From assembly GCF_022376445.1 (NCBI RefSeq), contig NW_025954971.1:310001-374000 (forward strand): 64,000 bases of DNA, given 5' to 3'. The notes beneath the pieces were generated by a model. It did not search any database and was not told the DNA's origin. It worked only from the letters and a program-made list of their open reading frames with translations. The translations under genes and the position numbers were made by a program. Source of the DNA: Fomitopsis serialis. Lineage: Eukaryota; Basidiomycota; Agaricomycetes; Polyporales; Fomitopsidaceae. Each line of letters begins with the position of its first letter. Position 1 is the first letter of the stretch. Shown piece after piece: positions 61,068-64,000 of this stretch.

Positions 61068-62158
61068 ATGATGTCTGAAGGGGCTGACTCGGTTGCTACC
61101 CGCAAACGGCCCCGTCTAGAGGCGTCCGAGGGAAGCAGTGACCCAATCGGGCGTACAGATTTCGAGCGCGACGAAAGTCTGTGGTACGAGGATGGAAGTG
61201 TCGTCCTAGTTGCAGGGGGCATAGGTTTCCGCGTTTACCGGGGTTTGCTCGCGGAGCGATCCCAGATATTTCACGACCTCTTCTGCATCCCTCAACCACC
61301 CGACAGTCACTCATCTTCGGCTGTCCGGTTATTCACCTGTCCGATACTGAATTCGGTCTCAGGGAGTTCTTGGACGTATTGATTCGCGGCAGAAAGTGCG
61401 TATATAAATTCTCCAAGGGGATTGTATCGTCAGTTTCAACACCACCGCATCACACCATCAGGTACAACCCTGAGGAAGACCAAGATATTCACCGTCTTGC
61501 GTACCGCATCCGGCTCGCTCACAAATACGGCGTAGAAGACCTGCTAGAGGAGTCCATATGTCACTTGCGAGCACTGTACCCCACCCGCTTCACCGCGTGG
61601 ACCGCACTTCTAAAGCATCCCAACTGGACCTTGCGGGCCATCACTGCTGTCAACTTGGCAAATCTGACCAACACGCCTTCTATCTTGCCCTCCGCACTTT
61701 ATGCTTGCTGTCAGCTTGAGGCCGACGACCTGATCCGAGGCGCACACCATCCGGACGGAACGGTCGACATCCTGAATAGTGACGATTTGCTGCGGTGCAT
61801 CAGAGGGAAAGTCAAGTTGGCCTTCGTGCACGCAACCTCAATTCAGACAATATTCCACTTCCCCGCGCCCCCGCATTGTGGTACTCAATCTTGCAAACAA
61901 GCGCTCCCTGACCTTCGTGCCGAAGCTTTTGGATGTGTAAATGATGCCTTTGAAAGTGACATTCTTGCATCATGGGGTGACTTACTGGAGGTTGCTATCA
62001 GTACCGGGGATGATCCTGCGCTATCGCCATGCAACGACTGCATGGAATGGCTCCGAGAGAGAGACACGGAGGTTCGGAACAATGTTTGGAATGTCTTGCC
62101 GGAATATGTGGGAGTTACACATGAAGCTATCGGAGATTGGCCGGACATAGACGAGTAG
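61068..62158 (+). pseudogene. BTB/POZ-domain protein, one frameshift in exon 1 (BTB-9)
   Basis: Start MMSEGADSVATRKRPRLEAS. BTB block LWYEDGSVVLVAGGIGFRVY, FHDLFCIPQPPD. A one-base shift near 61310 ('cactcatcttcggctg') puts FGCPVIHLSDTEFGLREFLD into another frame. An intron (GTGCGT..CATCAG, 61397-61461) precedes YNPEEDQDIHRLAYRIRLAH and KYGVEDLLEES. Then VNLANLTNTPSILPSALYAC, CGTQSC, CNDC and VWNVLPEYVGV to the stop at 62158. Everything outside the single indel is well conserved. Confidence 0.62.
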
Positions 62159-62960
62159 TATCAAAAGTAAGCCAATTGCGATTTTCACAGTTAGCACAAC
62201 ACTTGACAAATCTACACATATCGAATTTTCCATCCACCACCAGCCACCACCCCCGTCCGTACAGATCCTTTCATGGGGTCAATGCTCGGCACTGGAATCA
62301 TTATATCTTTATTTCTTAGTGGCCGGTTGTTAATATACGCTTCTATGAACAGATGATACTTGTAGCTTGAGTTCTGTGTGCACTTAGCTTGAAGCAAGTC
62401 ACCGTTCTACAAGGCTGGTCATCTTTCGGCGGAACTTGTATAGCACAACTAGTAGTACTGAGCCCATCTACTACCCCATTCTAACCCCTTCCAAGCTACG
62501 TACCAGTCCTTATGTAGTAATTTATTTTATGCTGCACCGCCATGTACACAAATGCCGCAGTCGGCTACAACTGATTTGCGCTACTCACTGCGGCGGGCCC
62601 AGAGCTGTACTTAGCGCGCTAGGGCGCATTAGAGGAATTCACGTGACCGCGACAACGCGCTCAACTTGAGCTTGACCGTAACTGGAACGCGTGAACATTT
62701 GAACTTGCAATTCTAACTTTTATACCGTGAAGTCTATCGGCAAGCCTTGACGTCGGCTCGTACCACTCCTCTTGGAAACACAACCGCACTCCGTTCGACA
62801 CAGTTCGATGAAACGTAGTACTTCCAGGTAATACCGTGGTCCGTGATGTACGGTTGTAACTTGTGGAAACATGGACTAACTGACCCTATGTTGAAGAGAC
62901 GGAACGACACCTGCCAGTGAAGACAGCGGCCATACGACACATAAACGACTGCGGTTGGAG
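62159..62960. other. Intergenic region, BTB-9/BTB-10
   Basis: AT-richer than its flanks; only short frames. It probably holds the 3' end of BTB-9 and the promoter of BTB-10. Confidence 0.4.
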
Positions 62961-64000
62961 ATGGACAACAGCGGCCCATCCATTCTCGACCAGGCCGAGA
63001 ATCTGGGGTTCACCCGCGACGAGGACTTCTGGTACGACGACGGCAGTATAATTCTCATTGCACAGGACGTCGGCTTCCGAGTATACCGGGGCTTGCTGGT
63101 CAAGCTATCCGAGATATTTCGCGACCTCTTCACCGTCCCTCAGCCGCCGCACGGACAGCTTGTCTGTGGATGCCCAGTCGTCCATCTGCCCGACACTGCG
63201 GCTTCTCTTAGAGAGTTCTTGGAGGCGCTGCTGCATGGGAAAAGGTGCGTCGGCACATCGCACATACTTTCTATTCCAAGGGATACTGATAGTATGGGAC
63301 CGGATTCCTAGATATGTCCCAGAGGACGACGGGGAATTGGACCACCTGTCCTATCGGATTCGCCTCAGTCACAAGTATGGAATCGAGTATCTCCTGAAGG
63401 AGTCTATACAACAGCTGCAGGCCCTCTTTCCGACGCGCTTCGACGACTGGGCCGACCTGAACCCGTCTGGACCGTATTCCGCTCTGCGGGCTATCACAGC
63501 CGTCAACTTGGCACGTCTCACCGACACGCCGTCCATCCTTCCCTCCGCAATCTATGCCTGCTGTCAGCTTCTGGACCAGGTCCTGCTCGAAGGTGCAACG
63601 CACCTCGATGGCACGATCGAAACGCTCGGCCGGGGCGATCTAATCAAATGCATGAAGGCGAAAGTCAAATTTACCTGTATGCAGACACATATGGTCCATC
63701 AACAATTTCGTGTCTCGGATGCCCCTACTTCCGGCGGGAACGTGACCATGTTGACGAAACATGCAATCAAGCCTTCAATCACATCGCGAGGTAGCCGTAG
63801 CGCAACTATCGACTGAAAACAGGGGACCGGGTATACTCGAGCCGTGGGGCGACTTATTATGTGCAGACAGCGCCACGGTTGGGATCGCCGATGCCAACGC
63901 TCTCAGACCATGCGCTCGTTGCATGTCTGATGTCGGCCGTCGGATCGATAGTGAGCATAGGGAATGGTGGTGCAGCCTGCCGGAGGACGTGGGCATCGAA
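62961..64000 (+). pseudogene. BTB/POZ-domain protein, cut by the window edge (BTB-10)
   Basis: The ATG at 62961 opens MDNSGPSILDQAENLGFTRD, then FWYDDGSIILIAQDVGFRVY, FRDLFTVPQP, GCPVVHLPDTAASLREFLEA. After an intron (GTGCGT..TCCTAG, 63246-63311) come YRIRLSHKYGIEYLLKESIQ and ARLTDTPSILPSAIYACCQL. From about 63700 the frame is lost; a different frame carries EPWGDLLCADSATVGIADAN, CARC and WWCSLPEDVGIE up to the edge. The sister copy BTB-9 has an intact C-x4-C here, but the first cysteine pair is not evident in this copy. The frame loss suggests a pseudogene; the true end is outside the window. Confidence 0.6.

Overview
This window looks like a 64 kb piece of an Agaricomycete (mushroom-forming basidiomycete) genome, probably a polypore-like wood fungus. 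The reasons are dense genes with many 45-60 bp GT..AG introns, FunK1-type fungal kinases, a lineage-expanded BTB/POZ family, and single-copy eukaryotic genes (SIN3 corepressor, calcineurin A, UNC-50, eIF4E class II). I see no tRNA, rRNA, CRISPR array or bacterial-type operon.

Layout. 0-12 kb: an expanded BTB/POZ cluster interrupted by a class II eIF4E gene (2.7-4.2 kb, minus). 12.1-13.5 kb: GC-rich degenerate repeats. 13.8-43 kb: a mosaic of segmental duplications built from one unit, [uncharacterised THDV-family gene] - [FunK1 kinase] - [SIN3]. The most complete unit is at 22.5-32.5 kb. A partial copy lies at 13.8-18.5 kb and an inverted partial copy at 35.5-42.4 kb. The FunK1/SIN3-3'-end parts of the two partial copies form a near-identical 4.44 kb inverted repeat. 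Both carry the same 2 kb internal SIN3 deletion, so they derive from one another. A kinase-like pseudogene (20.2-21.6 kb) and a BTB gene (33.5-34.6 kb) lie between them. 43-47 kb: another THDV-family member and a possible MITE. 47.3-55.7 kb: a conserved block with a WW-domain protein (minus), UNC-50 (plus) and the calcineurin catalytic subunit (plus). 56.5-64 kb: one more THDV-family gene, a fragment of another, and four BTB genes.

Genes in the conserved blocks have standard cellular roles: chromatin repression (SIN3), Ca2+/calmodulin phosphatase (calcineurin A), Golgi/ER membrane protein (UNC-50) and cap binding (eIF4E). The expanded BTB, FunK1 and THDV families are the accessory, fast-evolving part. 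All three FunK1 genes can be assembled into uninterrupted four-exon frames. They are nearly identical over most of their length but differ sharply in the last ~90 residues. The BTB proteins share a previously unlabelled pair of cysteine motifs (C-x4/5-C ... C-x2-C) next to a conserved W-x2-LP C-terminus. One caution applies throughout: single-base frameshifts recur in BTB genes and even in SIN3, several of them in short homopolymer runs, so some 'pseudogene' calls may reflect base-level sequence error.
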